From positions 97,667,152 through 97,731,151 of the forward strand of contig OV050030.1 of assembly GCA_920105625.2 (NCBI GenBank): a stretch of 64,000 nucleotides of DNA, read 5' to 3'. Position 1 is the stretch's first letter. Each line of letters opens with the position of its first letter. The stretch is from Clusia tigrina (lineage: Eukaryota > Arthropoda > Insecta > Diptera > Clusiidae). A model generated the notes under the pieces. That model did no database searches, had not been told where the DNA came from, and worked only from the letters and a program-made list of their open reading frames with translations. The position numbers and the translations under genes are program-made. Positions 9,748 through 22,300 of the stretch are shown here, piece after piece.

Positions 9748-12700
9748 ACCGGAAAGCCGAAGCAGAGAAAGCGAAATATAGGCCAAAAGCAGCAAGAAGA
9801 GTTTCTCTTGTGCCCAGTGATACGAGGACCGTGTCAAGAATGGAGGGGGAGCAAGAGGCTCCTCGAGACTGTTCCTTGGGAGATGCAGAACGGGAGACGC
9901 ACAAGGCTACCCAAGAGGAGCAGGAGGCTACCCAAAAAATTTCCGTGGAAACAGCAAAAGGAGGGTTTGGATCAGCGGGTTTACCTAACGAGGTGTGGAA
10001 TAAAGTCAGCAAGTTGGAAAGTAGATATGGTTCCATGTTTGGTGAAACAGGGAATTGTAACGTTACTAGCAGAATAGGTGATGCGTTTGTAGAAATACCC
10101 TGCAGGGAGGCAGCTAGAGGAAAGCTAGTGCTGCTGGTAGATTCAGGTGCGGGCACTAGTTTGGTGAAGTCTAGTGTTTTACGTAGAGGACTGGTCATCA
10201 GCCAGGTGGACGTTAAAAATTTGAACGGTGCATTCGGAAGAAGCATCAAGACTATGGGCTCGGTAATGATGAACCACAGCAAGGTCGATAGTGTAAGATT
10301 AAGAACGCATGTAGTAGACCTGGACAAGGAATGGGTTCCAGTCGACGGGATCATTGGTAGAGATAACCTCGGGAATCGCACCATCCTAGACACAATGAGA
10401 AAAGAGTTAGTGCTCCTCGATAAGTACAACCAAAGAAGTTGTACTTTCCACCTCAATTCCTGGCAGGGAGGAACCATGAATGGGATTAGTGCCAGAGGGT
10501 CGGAAACTGTAGGTGCCAGGTCCACAAGAATAGTCTTCCTCCAGGTGCGTTCGAAACTCCCGACAGTAATTCTGCACAAGCAACAGCTGGAAGACGGAGT
10601 TTACTGGGGAGAAACTGTGACACTTGTTGTGTCGAATGCCACTGACCAGGAATATGTCATAGATCAAGAGTTCAGGCCCAATTTCACTAGTTTTGACAGC
10701 TTCAGGGTGCCGAAATCGGGTTCAGTTACCCAGATAAAACAATCGAACGTGAAAGAGAGGATGGAGAGGGTGCTGGCGTCACTCAAGTTGGATCCCAACG
10801 TAAACTTGGAGGAGAAAGCCTCAATAGAGTCAGCCTGCGCCTCCTTTCAGGACAAAGTTTTGCTGGAAGGAGACCGGCTGACGAATACACCGGATATTAC
10901 GCACGAAATTCCCACGGTGGCCGATCAGCCGCCGATAAACCGGAAACAGTACCGACTGCCTCAAGCTCACAAGGATGAGGTAAACAGACAGGTCCTGGCT
11001 ACAGGACGATATAATATCGCCGAGTACCTCGCCTTGAAACTCACCGATCATCTTGGTTCCGAAGAAGGGGGGTACTCCGGAGAAGAAGAAGTGGAGAATG
11101 GTCGTTGATTTTAGAAAATTGAACGACGCCACTATGAAGCAGGTGTTCCCAATTCCTCGGATAGAAGAAATCCTGGACCAGTTGGGACACAGTAGATATT
11201 TTTCTACGCTTAATTTGGCGAGTGCTACCACCAGGTGTTGGTGGATACCCGGGACAGGCAGAAGACCGCGTTTAGTACCGGTCTAGGGCACTAACAGGAT
11301 GCCGTTTGGATTAACAGGAGCACCAGCTACCTTCCAACGGGTAATGAACCATGTGCTGACAGGCTTACATGGGTTAGACTGTTTTGTGTATCTCGACGAC
11401 ATTACAATTTATGGAAAGAATTTGCAGCAACATTCTTAACGTTTGTGCAAAGTTCTCCAAACATTAAGAGAACACAATTTGAAATTGAACACGGAGAAGT
11501 GTCAATGCCGGACCCGCTAAAAGTGGAATGTGTAAGGAATTTATCCATTCCGAAGACCATAACAGAAGTGCAAGTGTTCATAGGGCTAGTGACCTACTAT
11601 AGAAAGTTCGTGGAGGGTCTAGCTGGAATAGCGTTGCCGATAAACAAACTTTTGCGAAAAGAAGCAAAGTTTGAATGGACAAACAGTTGCCGGAGGGCGT
11701 TTGAAAAACTGAAAAAAATAATTAGCTCACCACCGGTTCTAGCGTATCCGGATTTACGCAAACCTTTTTGCTGACCACCGATGCATGTAATGAAGCGTTA
11801 GGAGCGGTGTTGTCACAAGGTGAAGTCGGAACCGACCGACCGATTGCGTTTGCAAGTAGAGCGCTTAGCGATACGGAGAAGCGCTATTCGACAATAGAGA
11901 AGGAGTTCTTGGCCATAGTTTGGGCAACGAAAAACTTGAAGGATCAAACTTCTCGGTTGGCCCGGTTCAGGCATAAGTTGTCTGAATATGATTTTGAAAT
12001 CATATTCAAGCCGGGAAAAAAGAATCTTAATGCAGATGCACTCAGCAGGGTACCACAGGAGCTGAGGAATGTGGCAATGGTTCAAACGAGAGCCAATACG
12101 AAGGCCAGGATAGAGGAAGAAGTAAATCTTGGTCAAAGTATAGACGAAGAACCCAAGGAGAACGACACAAACCAAAGGGAAATGGTGGAGCGACCGGCTA
12201 GGGAAGTAGAATGGCTAGGAAGCCAAAAAGATATACTGAAGGTACTAAAGAGTTACCATGATTCAACTCTGGGCGGGCACCAAGGGTCATGGAAGACGTA
12301 CAAGCGAGTAAAACGCGATTACGCTTGGAAGGGGATGTTCGGAGACATTAAAATATATGTAAGAAGCTGCCCTAAATGTCAGGCAAATAAGAGTTATAAA
12401 TTGACGAAAATGCCAATGATGTTGACTGACACACCAGCTCGACCATTCGACAAGGTATATATGGATATCGTGGGCATATTACCAGAGACGGTATCTGGCA
12501 ACAAATACATCCTTAAGTTCCAGGATGATTTTTCTAAGCACTTGGCATGCGTGGCCATACCCGACGCTGAAGCGGGCACTGTAGCCAAAGCATTTTTCAA
12601 CGAAATCGTTGCGCGGTACAAAATGCCGAAGGTTCTGATAAACGATAACGGATCAAACTTCGTGTCTAAATTGTTTTCGGAGACATGGAAACTATTAGGA

Positions 12701-13261
12701 ATTAGAAAATTGCATATTACTCCATACCACCCGCAAGCCAATGGGTCGTGGGAACGAAGTCACCGGCCTCTGCGTAGCTTCGCCAAGGAGGACGGATCAA
12801 ATTGGAACCAATGGCTCACTACAGCTATGCACGTGCATAACAACACGGTCCACGTCTCAACTAAGCAAACACCGTTTAAGACGCTTTACGGATTTGACTT
12901 TGACATGCCCAGCAACCTGAAGCGAAAGTGCGCACTGGTCTACAATGCTGAAGATCCGAATAAAGTACGTAAGTATCAGCTCCAGAGAGCATATGAACTG
13001 GTCAGGGAGAATTAGGAGAAGGCGAAGAAAGTGGCCAGAAAAGCCTACAACAAGACTCTAAATCCAACCGTGTTTAACGTAGGAGACAGAGTACTTTTGA
13101 AGAACCAGACTAGGAAAAATAAATTCTCACCCGTTTGGATTGGTCCATATGCGGTGGAAGAGATCCGCAGCCCGGTTACAACTGTGGTAACGATAAAAGG
13201 TAAACCAAGGAAGCTGCACAATAATCTTTTAAAGCTTTTCCACTCAAGAACCCCCAGGTAG
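9684..13261 (+). pseudogene. Pol of B2 (protease-RT-RNase H-integrase), broken
   Basis: Protease: LLVDSGAGTSLVKS (about 10130-10170). RT: VVDFRKLNDA (11100-11130) and the catalytic CFVYLDDIT (11382-11405), intact at that site. RNase H: LTTDACNEALGAVLS and EKEFLAIVWATKN, then an in-frame deletion near 11938 that removes the segment corresponding to YTDHQPL in B1, including a catalytic Asp. Integrase: GGHQGSW, CPKCQANKS, MDIVGILPE, INDNGSNFVSK and GSWERSHRPL (normal L changed to W, and a few residues lost after it). GPY/F module: FSPVWIGPYAVEEI. Frameshifts or stops occur near 11000, 11230, 11440, 11505, 11768 and 13013. Confidence 0.85.
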
Positions 13262-13669
13262 ATAGTTTGTGCGCATACACTATTGCCTTAGCATAAAGAA
13301 AACCGATTATTCTGTGTTAATGCTCGAGTTGCATCGCAATGCAAAACTAACATACATGTGTTCACATATAGACCTACCCCAACTGAAGAACATCAAAACA
13401 GCGGCTGTGGAATTAGGTCAAAACTTAATATTAAATAATATTGTGTAAAGGCAACGTCGCGTGAAAACGGTCGCAATAAAGTAATTTTTTATAAGCAAAA
13501 ACATTTTCTTTATACACATATTTTGTTTTATTTTACTACTGGTTCTCGCCAATTTCTTTTAATGAAATTGCAAAATGAATAATCGCAATAATGTATATGT
13601 TTGTACGACTGTGCACTGATCGACCGTGCTTATGGCTTACGAGCACTGGTAATTTGACACCACTGCGAT
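13262..13669 (+). other. 3' non-coding stretch after B2
   Basis: No gene is seen. It contains an AATAAAG near 13476, which could be the polyadenylation signal of B2, and T-rich sequence. It may include LTR remnants, but no direct repeat partner was found. Confidence 0.4.
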
Positions 13670-15210
13670 TTTTATACCCTTCACCTTTAAAAAAGGTAAA
13701 TAGGGTATACTAACTTTGTGCTTTTGAGAGGGGTTGGAATTTCGAGAAGGAGGCGTGGTAGGTATGGACATATATATACAGATATGATCAGAAAGAATCA
13801 CTTTCTAAGCAATTTTTATTTTGTCCGTCCGTCTGTCCGTCTGTCCGTCTGTGGCCACTTTTTTTCTACACCGTTAGAGCTATCTTAATGAAACTTTGCA
13901 AAAGTATAGTCTGGACAAAGACACAGAACCAGATTGCTATATGGGCCGATTTGGACAAAGACCACGCCTACCTCCCATATAAGGAACTTTTTTCACCTTT
14001 TTTAAAATGACTATAACTTCGGTCCGATTGATGGAATCGTGTCGCAATTTGGCATTTATGGAGATGTAGCTCCTACTAAAGACTGTGCAAAAAGTGGGCG
14101 GTATATATTAACTGCCACGCCCACTATTAACAAATATTCATAACTTAAGATCTGGTAGAGATTTATGGACGCAATTATACATGAAGAAACATGTGGACAT
14201 TATAAAGCTACCTGCAACAAATGGGGCTGATCAGGCAAAAGACACGCCCACTTTTGATATAGGGAACTTTCGGGTCTAAAATTAAAATTAGCCTACCTAT
14301 GCTCGTATTGATGCCAGCGGAATAAAAATTTGCAGAAACATACATGGGGTCCATAATAGTGTGTGTGCAGAATATGGAGATTATAATACAACTGCCACGC
14401 CCACAATTAGCCAAAAATCATTACTAGGTTCGTATTAAAGATTTTTCAACGACATTTCACAGGAAGGTTGCGGGTACTAACATTAAACACCACACAAAAA
14501 ATGGCCGTGTTATTTTTACAGCCACGCCCACTATTGGCATATAATTATAACTTTCGACCTATACAATATTTTTGGACGAAATTTTATATTAGTACGTATA
14601 TAGACCCAACCAAGCCACATACAAGATTCGGGGTCGATCAGATGAAGGATAAGCCTCCCTCCCATATAATGATCTTTGGGGACCCCATTTAAAGACAACT
14701 ACCCTATCTATGCTTCTAATGATGATATATGAAACCAAATTGGTATATGTATACACTGGAACTGTACTAGCACGCATTACAAATATGGGCAGATTATTAC
14801 TACTGCCACGCCCACAATTAACCAAAAATCATTACTAGGTTCCTATTAAAGATTTTTCAACGAAATTTCACAGGAAGGTTGCAGGTACTAACATTAAACA
14901 CTACATCAAAAAACGGCGTATTATTTCTACAGCCACGCCCTTTATTGACATATAAATATAACTTACGAGCTATACAAAAATTTTTAACAAGATTTTATAT
15001 TAGTGGTTATATTGACACTACGAAGCCATGCACAAGATATAATCAATTCACACGATATAATCAATTCAAGGTACCCTACTGAAAATAACCGTAGATATGC
15101 TCCTAATGATGATTTATGAAGAAAACATCCCCATTGTTGAACTCGCTCGCTCAAGAAAAGGTAAAGGGTATTTCGTAGTCGGTCTAACCCGACTTCAGAC
15201 TTCTTTACTC
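13670..15210 (+). repeat. Helitron/DINE-1-like non-autonomous repeat with internal tandem structure
   Basis: Non-coding repeat starting TATACCCTTCACC and continuing to an inverted block AGGGTATA, so its first 37 bp can fold back. It contains a GTCY microsatellite (GTCCGTCCGTCTGTCCGTCTGT and on, 13823-13852), many repeats of the motif CCACGCCCAC, and two tandem copies of a unit of about 411 bp (14401 onward and 14811 onward, matching through AATTARCCAAAAATCATTAC). Near its 3' end GTCGGTCTAACCCGAC (15178-15193) can form a short hairpin. GTCY blocks and a 3' hairpin recall the dipteran mini-me/DINE-1 type; that assignment is inference. A rearranged copy lies at 51005-52085. Confidence 0.65.
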
Positions 15211-15542
15211 GTTCTTTTTGTTGTTGGTTGTTTCTTTTGCGTGTGCCAGTGCAACGTACATACGTACGGGAATGTATGTATGTTCGGCATAGCACATTTA
15301 GATATGCAGAGTATATATTTAAGTGGATAGGTACATTTGTATATGAACGCTTTCGGAATGCATATGTACGAGTATACGGATACTCTGTAAGGCCTTGAGT
15401 GGGAAAAAACAAAGCAGAATGTTGCAAAAGTCGAATAAAGTAAACAAGTGATAGTCTTAGTGGCGACATCCTCGTACGCGTACATGTTTCTTCTATGTTG
15501 ATATTTAAATACATTTAGATAAAAACTCTCTTACATAGATAC
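15211..15542 (+). other. Unassigned stretch
   Basis: No gene or known repeat recognised. It holds many ACATACGTAC/ATGTATGT-type words and is bounded on the right by the TAA-rich tail of the I-like LINE. Confidence 0.4.
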
Positions 15543-15738
15543 ATTATTATTATTATTACACTTTATTCTAATAAATTAATTATTACAATAAATACAATTA
15601 ATGAGCACTGGCTGCCAGGGCCTTCGACTCGATCTTAATCTATTTTATTTTAAATTTGATTTTTGAAATTTATCCGAGGGCGGATTGATATTGAAGGTAC
15701 CTAAGTAGGAAAAAAACATTTTTTTTTTCAAAAACCAT

Positions 15739-16017
15739 TTATTTCTCAACATAGTCTCCTTTTACTTCGACACACTTAGTAAGACGATATTCCAACTTGT
15801 TTATACCATCTGAATAATACGATTTCGGGAACCCCTCAAAACACGCGTTAGTTTCGGTAATCACTTCTTCGTTTGAGATGAATCTTTTTCCTGCGAGCCA
15901 TTTTTTCAAGTTTGGAAACATGAAAAAGTCACTAGGAGCTAAATCTGGACTATAAGGTGGATGATTAACCAATTGGAAGTGTATTTCACGTAATTTTAGC
16001 ATCGTATCTAATGCTGT
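15739..16017 (-). pseudogene. Mariner transposase, second part (after B1)
   Basis: Continues the frame of the part that ends at 24921. It contains NHPPYSPDLAPSDFFMFP with the third catalytic Asp in APSD; counting across the B1 insertion gives 34 residues between the second and third Asp. The C-terminus (NEEVITETNACFEGFPKSYY, then GINKLEYRLTKCVEVKGDYVEK) matches mariner transposases closely and ends in a stop near 15739. The catalytic triad residues are therefore all still encoded, although the gene is truncated at its N-terminus and split. Confidence 0.85.
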
Positions 16018-16519
16018 TGTTGGGGTATTGTCCTTGTTTGACGGGGGACGTCCTTCTGCTGCGCGCGTGTATCTGAAAAGCCTAAACCACTTCGTTAAAT
16101 AATCACTGCACTCTTTTTACGTTTAAAATAACCAGCCTTTATTACTTAGAATACTAACTCTTATATAATATTTACAATTCATAATTACAATACAAAAACT
16201 GACCTTTCTGGTGTTCCAGTTTCGCACCTGTTAATTGGTGTCAGTTGGTCAAGCCAACTGACCTACGCCAATCTGAAATGTTGATGGTGCATTCTAACTT
16301 TGAATGCCCTTCGGTGGCTCGACTGCAAAACTGTAGCACCCTAAAAGTTTACATAATAAATATTACATAGGTAATATTAATTCTAAATACTCGCACCCTA
16401 AAAATATGTGCTTTCTTATGTAACTTTAGCCCTTGCCAATCACACAGAATGTGTGGCATCTGTTAGGAGTCGATGCTGTGAGACACTACGCGCAGGCAGC
16501 TTGATTCTAGCTCACAACA
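16018..16519 (-). repeat. 3' LTR of B1
   Basis: 502-bp partner of 24419-24920, same TGTTGGGGTATTG start and CTCACAACA end on the plus strand. Preceded by CTGT (16014-16017) and followed by the polypurine tract of the element. The U5 end therefore faces the C-terminal mariner fragment. Confidence 0.95.
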
Positions 16520-16535
16520 TCCCTCCCCTCTTTCT
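16520..16535 (-). other. Polypurine tract of B1
   Basis: Minus strand AGAAAGAGGGGAGGGA directly adjoining the 3' LTR start (TGTTGTGAGC). It is nearly the same tract as that before the LTR at 49657 (GAAGGAGGGGAGGGA then TATTGTGAG). Confidence 0.9.
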
Positions 16536-19314
16536 AAAAGAAGTTAGTGCAACTAACTTCTAATGAATCTTTACAATATTTTTCTCTTTTCTGCACTTTA
16601 AACTATCTGTGCATTTTCTTAAACCTATAGTACATATGTATAGTTTTTTTCTTTTTTCAAATTCGCCTTATTTGGGTTCAATTGTTGTATTCTTTTCTTT
16701 TTACTTTTGTGTTCTTTTCTTTTTTCCTCTTTTGTTTTATTTTGTTCCTTTATTTCTATCTTTTTTTCTTCTTTTTTTTCTTTGTTTTATTCTGTTGTTT
16801 TATTTCTATCTTTTTTTTATATTCCCCTTTTTATATTTGGTCTTTCATCGACTCTTTTCTCACTGGCGTATATACAATTTTCAACAACTAGCGATAATAC
16901 AATTAATCCTATACTTAAGATCTTATATTCTACTATGATATTTATATCTAAAATATTACGTTATACTTCTGCTAACTGCTGATCCGGTTGACGGCTGCCG
17001 TTGACGGAGCGAAATCCCTCGATGAACTCTGCATACCCCTCCCTTCTTTCTGGATCAGTACGTACAAAGATGTTATAGGTTGGCGATCTGGTTTGCCATT
17101 AAAACTTTGCTTTTAGTGGCCTTCTTCTATCCATTTATGTAGTGTGCCCCACGGCTGTAAGTGGTACTGCGTCTGCTTATAGTATTCAACTTGTAAAAAA
17201 AAACATTTGGAATACATGAGAGATTACAATACACCTTCTTCCTTTGCAGCAATGCGTTTTATGGTGGAAGTGTTTCTCTTGAGCTTCCTCATAATGGTAT
17301 TTGACATCGTTTGGCTTTGATGTGGAGACAATCTGTATTTCTCTGAGACACACATTTAATGGCGTAATTTGTGTACTCTGATCGGTAACCAGTCTCTGTG
17401 TCCTCTTGTATTAAATCATATTTCCCATGTAAATCATATTCCATATGTTCATACTCTAGATTGGACATACACTTCAATGAAGCAATTAACTTCCGTGAGC
17501 CAAATTTCTTCTGCTTATTATATTTGGTGGTGGTTTCAGTCACCCACCTTAAGCTTTTACCAATCTTCAACTTATCCGAAATCGATTCTGTTGAGATTGT
17601 GGTACACTGGGCGGACATTGTAATATAAAACTGTCCAATTCAAAACATGACTCCGCAAGGAAACTCACTTATTTTTCGTTGCTTGTCAATTACTCATCCA
17701 CAACGCGTTCAAATGCTGCGGCCATATGCCGTTTCGCAAAGAAAAATAACTCCGTCACCATTCATCCCCAATCCAATATATTGGCATCCTTGCGGTCACA
17801 ACCGGATTCCCAAACCTTGGATAGCTGCCAGAAATCCCTGTTTTTCAAAAACGCATCTTTCCGAATACTACGTTGGTATTTTAGTCCGCACCGTTTTCCG
17901 ATATCCGCTGTTCCCGGAACTTCCTGCTTCGCTTCACATCATCAGAGCTATATAGAGAACACCTATAATAATTTTCTTAATTTTCTAGTATACATTTTAG
18001 TTTGATATTTCTTCTATGTTTAATTTTTGTTGAACATTTCATAAGTCAATTTAATAAAGGAATTTCAAAATTATATAATATTTAAATAAATACACTATTT
18101 GTACTATATATACTCTTGGGTATAATTTTCCAATTTAGTATGATTTTTGTATTTTTTTTTATTATAACAATATTTCTATAACATGCTTATTCTATAATTG
18201 AATGCTATATCATTCAATTTGCATCCACTCGTCTTTTCCCCTTACATTATCGGATTCGCTACCGTATCCTAGAGGAAAAGAGGACTGGACTATGTGTTTT
18301 CATAGCCATAAAGGGCATTAGTTTCGCTTCGAATAATTTTTCGTGCTCTTTTTCAACACGTGAGTTATCACTCATTTCAGTTTTGAACCAATTCATTGGT
18401 CCTCCGACAAAAACCAGATTATATAAAATAATCCCGTTTGTGTCAAAACTTTGTCCATTGCATGACTATATCTTTCATCGCATACAATTACTTTTTATTT
18501 AAATTTACTTCTAGCCTGATATGTATATATCCATTAACGATTCTATTTTCCATCCTGTAATTAGCTCGTATATGGCTACATACATACATTCGAGGCGCTT
18601 TAAATTACCTAGAATTAATTGCTTATTTTCCCCAATTAACTATACATTTTATTTTTATATCTCAACATATACATTTATTCAAATTTCCATACGCTAATTT
18701 CCTAATCAATAAACAGTTAAAACCTATGTATATCTACATATAGCCTGCTGCAGTATCTGCAAATTCCCAATTCCTAATCATATGTCCCTACATACTTACT
18801 TATATGGCCAAACCCATTCCTATAACTAGAATACTTACTTCTTTAAATATTCCCTCGTACATTCATTCTGTACATTATACAGTTACATACATATATATTT
18901 ACTTCACCAACGGTGCCGGCGCTACTGCTTTCATTTCATTAACCGCCGTATGTATGTATGTACATATTTGAAGTTAAGTTTTATATTACTTAGCCACGAC
19001 TGTCTTATTATTTTATTTTATTTTTAAATTACGTGCAATGAACCCGTTTATTATTATTTATTATGTAAAAAAAAATATTTTTCTCTACTCTCTTCATTTG
19101 GCAATAGTGCTTAATAAGCAGATTTTTATTACGACAATTTTACTTGCCCGCGTTTAAGTGGCACACTTCCACTGGCATTGACTTTGAACGCCAGAACCGT
19201 GCTATTTGATATACTTACGCGGCATCAGTTTGTTTACGTTATTATTTCGAAATGTTGACGTTGTTATTCTTGTGTTTACACTTGTAAAACACTGCCAACA
19301 CATGTCTTTAGTTG
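16536..19314 (-). other. Long region between pol and PPT of B1, no recognisable env
   Basis: 2.8 kb, AT-rich. The first part next to the PPT (16640-16850) is a T-rich tract on the plus strand, A-rich in element sense. The only longer open frame in element sense is 17618-17289 (109 codons from MSAQCTTISTESI to KRCQIPL), charged and unlike any family I recognise; confidence that it is a gene is low. Around 18500-19080 many ACATACATATATA-type words occur. This is where env sits in related env-bearing elements, so an env may have been lost here, but I find no furin site or membrane anchor. Confidence 0.5.
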
Positions 19315-19347
19315 TGTGTTTTTGTATGGAATACTTTCAAAAAATTA

Positions 19348-22300
19348 TTATGCAGTTTTTTTATTCTTGCCCTTAATCGTTACAACCGTTGTAACTGGGC
19401 TGCGGATTTCTGCTACTACATACGGACCTATCCACACAGGTGAGAATTTGTTTCTCCTAGCCTGATTCTTCATGAGTACTTGATCACCCACGTTAAAAAC
19501 GACTGGGTTTAGTACCTTGTTATAGGCTTCCCTGGCTACTCGTTTAGCACAATCCTGGTTTTCTCTGACCAAGTCGTGCGCTCGCTGTAGCTGATACTTT
19601 TGCACTTTATTCGGGTCATCAGCATTGTACACTGGCGCACATTTGCGCTTCAAATTTGCTGGCATGTTGAAATCAAACCCGTAGAGCGTCCTAAACGGAG
19701 TTTGCTTTGTTGATACATGCACAGTATTGTTGTGTACATGCATTGCAGTGGTCAACCATTGATCCCAATTCGAGCCGTCTTCCTTGGCAAAACTGCGCAA
19801 GTACTCGGCCAGAGGTCGATGACTACGTTCCAATGAGCCATTCGCCTGTGGATGATATGGTGTTATGTGCAACTTCTTGATTCCCAGCATTTTACAAGTT
19901 CCTGAGAATAATTTCGATACGAAATTGGAACCATTGTCGGTAATCAAGACCTTAGGTATGTTGTACCGTGCTATAATTTCATCAAAGAATGCTTTGGCTA
20001 CCGTACCTGCTTCAGCATCGGGTATAGCCACGCACGCCATATACTTTGAGAAATCATCTTGGAACGTCAAAATGTATTTATTTCCCGAAACTGTCTCAGG
20101 TAAAATACCTACAATATCCATATGAACTTTATCAAATGGTTGTTTTGGTGTGTCAGTTAACACCATAGGCATCTTTGTTAGCCTTGAACTTTTGTTGGCC
20201 TGACATTTCGGACAACTCTTTATATATTTTTTAATATCTCGGAGCATACCTTTCCATCCGTATACTCCCTTAATTCTGTCATGGGTTTTCCAGAATCCCT
20301 GGTGGCCACCTAGGGGTGAATCATGGAAACCCTTTAACACAGCCTGGATATCCTTTATATCCTCCAGCCATTCCACACTACTGGCTGTTTGCTCATTGGC
20401 ATCGAAACCCGCATTGCTAACATCTCTTGTAGCATCAATTTTATCTTCTGGCATTCTGTCGACCTTCTCCTTATCTGACCGTGCTTTGACCCTCGTTTGC
20501 ACTACTGATACCTTCTGTGCCTGCGGTACTCTGCTGAGTGCGTCCGCATTCAGATTCTTCTTCCCAGGTTTGTATATGATTTCAAAATCATACTCAGACA
20601 ATTTGTGTCTGAACCTGGCTAGCCTAGACGTTTGGTCTTTCAAATTGGCTATGCCTCTCAACGGCTGGTGATCAGTATATATCTTAAATGGGCGTCCTAG
20701 CAGATATGCTCTAAAATTCTTCGTAGCCCACACTATGGCTAGAAATTCCTTCTCTATTGTGGAGTATCTCTTCTCCGTGTCGCTAAACGCTCTGCTTGCG
20801 AATGCTTTTGGTCGGTCATCACCGACTTCCCCTTGTGACAATACTGCCCCTAATGCTTCATTGCTAGCATCAGTGGTCAACAAAAAAGTTTGCTCAAAGT
20901 CGGGGTACGCCAAAATTGGTGGCGAGCTAATTATCTCCTTTAGCCTCTCGAATGCTTGCTGACATCTCTCTGTCCATTCGAACTTTGCTTCTTTTCGTAG
21001 CAACTTATTAATGGGCAAAGCAATTCCGGCTAGTCCTTCCACGAACTTTCTATAATAGTTCACTAGTCCTAGGAATGCTTGCACTTCCTTTCTGTTTCTC
21101 GGAATCGCTAGATTTTTAACGCATTCCACCTTCTGCGGGTCAGGCAGTGCTCCTGCTTCTGAGCAACGATGGCCTAAATAAACCACCTCTCTTCGCAAAA
21201 ATTGACACTTCTCCGTGTTCAATTTCAAATTGTGTTCTCGTAATTTCTGGAGCACCTTGCACAAGCGTTGCGAATGCTGCTGCAAGTTCTTCCCATAAAT
21301 TACAATATCATCGAGGTACACAAAACAATCTAACCCTTGTAAGCCTATTAGCACATGGTTCCTTAGCCGTTGAAAGGTAGCCGGTGCTCCTGTTAATGCA
21401 AAAGGCATTCTATTAAACTCATAATGGCCTAAACCGGTGCTGAACGCGGTTTTCTGCTTATCTTGGGTATCCACCAGAACTTGGTGGTAGCCACTCGCTA
21501 AATCAAGTGTAGAAAAATATCTACTGTGTCCCAATTGATCCAGTATCTCTTCTATCCTTGGTATTGGGAACACCTGCTTGATAGTGGCGTCGTTCAATTT
21601 CCTAAAATCAACGACCATTCTCCACTTCTTCTGACCCTGAGCACCTCCCTTCTTTGGCACCAAAATTATTGGTGAATTCCAAGGCGAGATACTCGGCGAA
21701 ATAATGTTATCTTTCAACATTCCCTCCACTTGCCTATTTACCTCATCTTTGTGAGCTTGCGGCAATCTGTACTGTTTCTGGTTAATTGGTGCTTGATCCA
21801 CTCTAGTAGGTATTTCATGCTCTACCTCTGGTGTATATGTTAACTGGTCTCCTTCCAGCAAAAATATGTCATGGAATGACGCACAAATGGCTTCTTTTGA
21901 TGCCTTCTCTTCTGAGTTTACGCTTGGGTCTAACTTCAAGGATTCTAGCACCCCCTCCATTCTTTTTCTTATATCTACCTGCTTCATCTGATTCACCGAT
22001 CTATTATTCGGTTCCTTAAAATTATCATAGCTAGTGAACTTGGGCCTAAAATCCTCCTCCATCAAGTAGTCCTTTTCCGATGCATTGAGTACGCGAGCGT
22101 ACACCTTACCCTTGTCAACGTGCGTTATGGTTTCCCCCATATATACGCCCTCCGCTAGCTGCTGCTTGTGTAAAACAACAGTCCGAAGTTTCGTATTTAC
22201 ATGCATAGTAACTACTCTGGTTGACCTTGCATTCACTACCTCCATACAATTCTTAACCTTACTCACGGGTCCTTCCTGCCATGACATTAATGGAAAAGTA

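Larger units (their letters stand above)
9393..13500 (+). mobile_element. Element B2: decayed Ty3/gypsy element, same family as B1
   Basis: Plus-strand internal region from the nucleocapsid part of gag through protease, RT, RNase H and integrase to the GPY/F-type C-terminus at about 13160. The predicted protein parallels that of B1 (minus strand, 19348-22614) almost segment by segment, for example GIIGRDNL, RSFAKEDGSNW and MHVHNNTVHVSTKQTPF, so the two are copies of one family at different ages. No LTRs were recognised. The 5' gag region is missing or decayed. Confidence 0.8.

Noticed and set aside
9557..10579. 340-codon minus-strand open frame
   Set aside because: Lies opposite the protease part of B2; its sequence is the antisense of a recognised domain and shows no family of its own.
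16609..16982. Overlapping F/L/S-rich open frames resembling membrane proteins
   Set aside because: They come from a T-rich tract before the PPT of B1; all three frames give hydrophobic runs, which is a composition effect.
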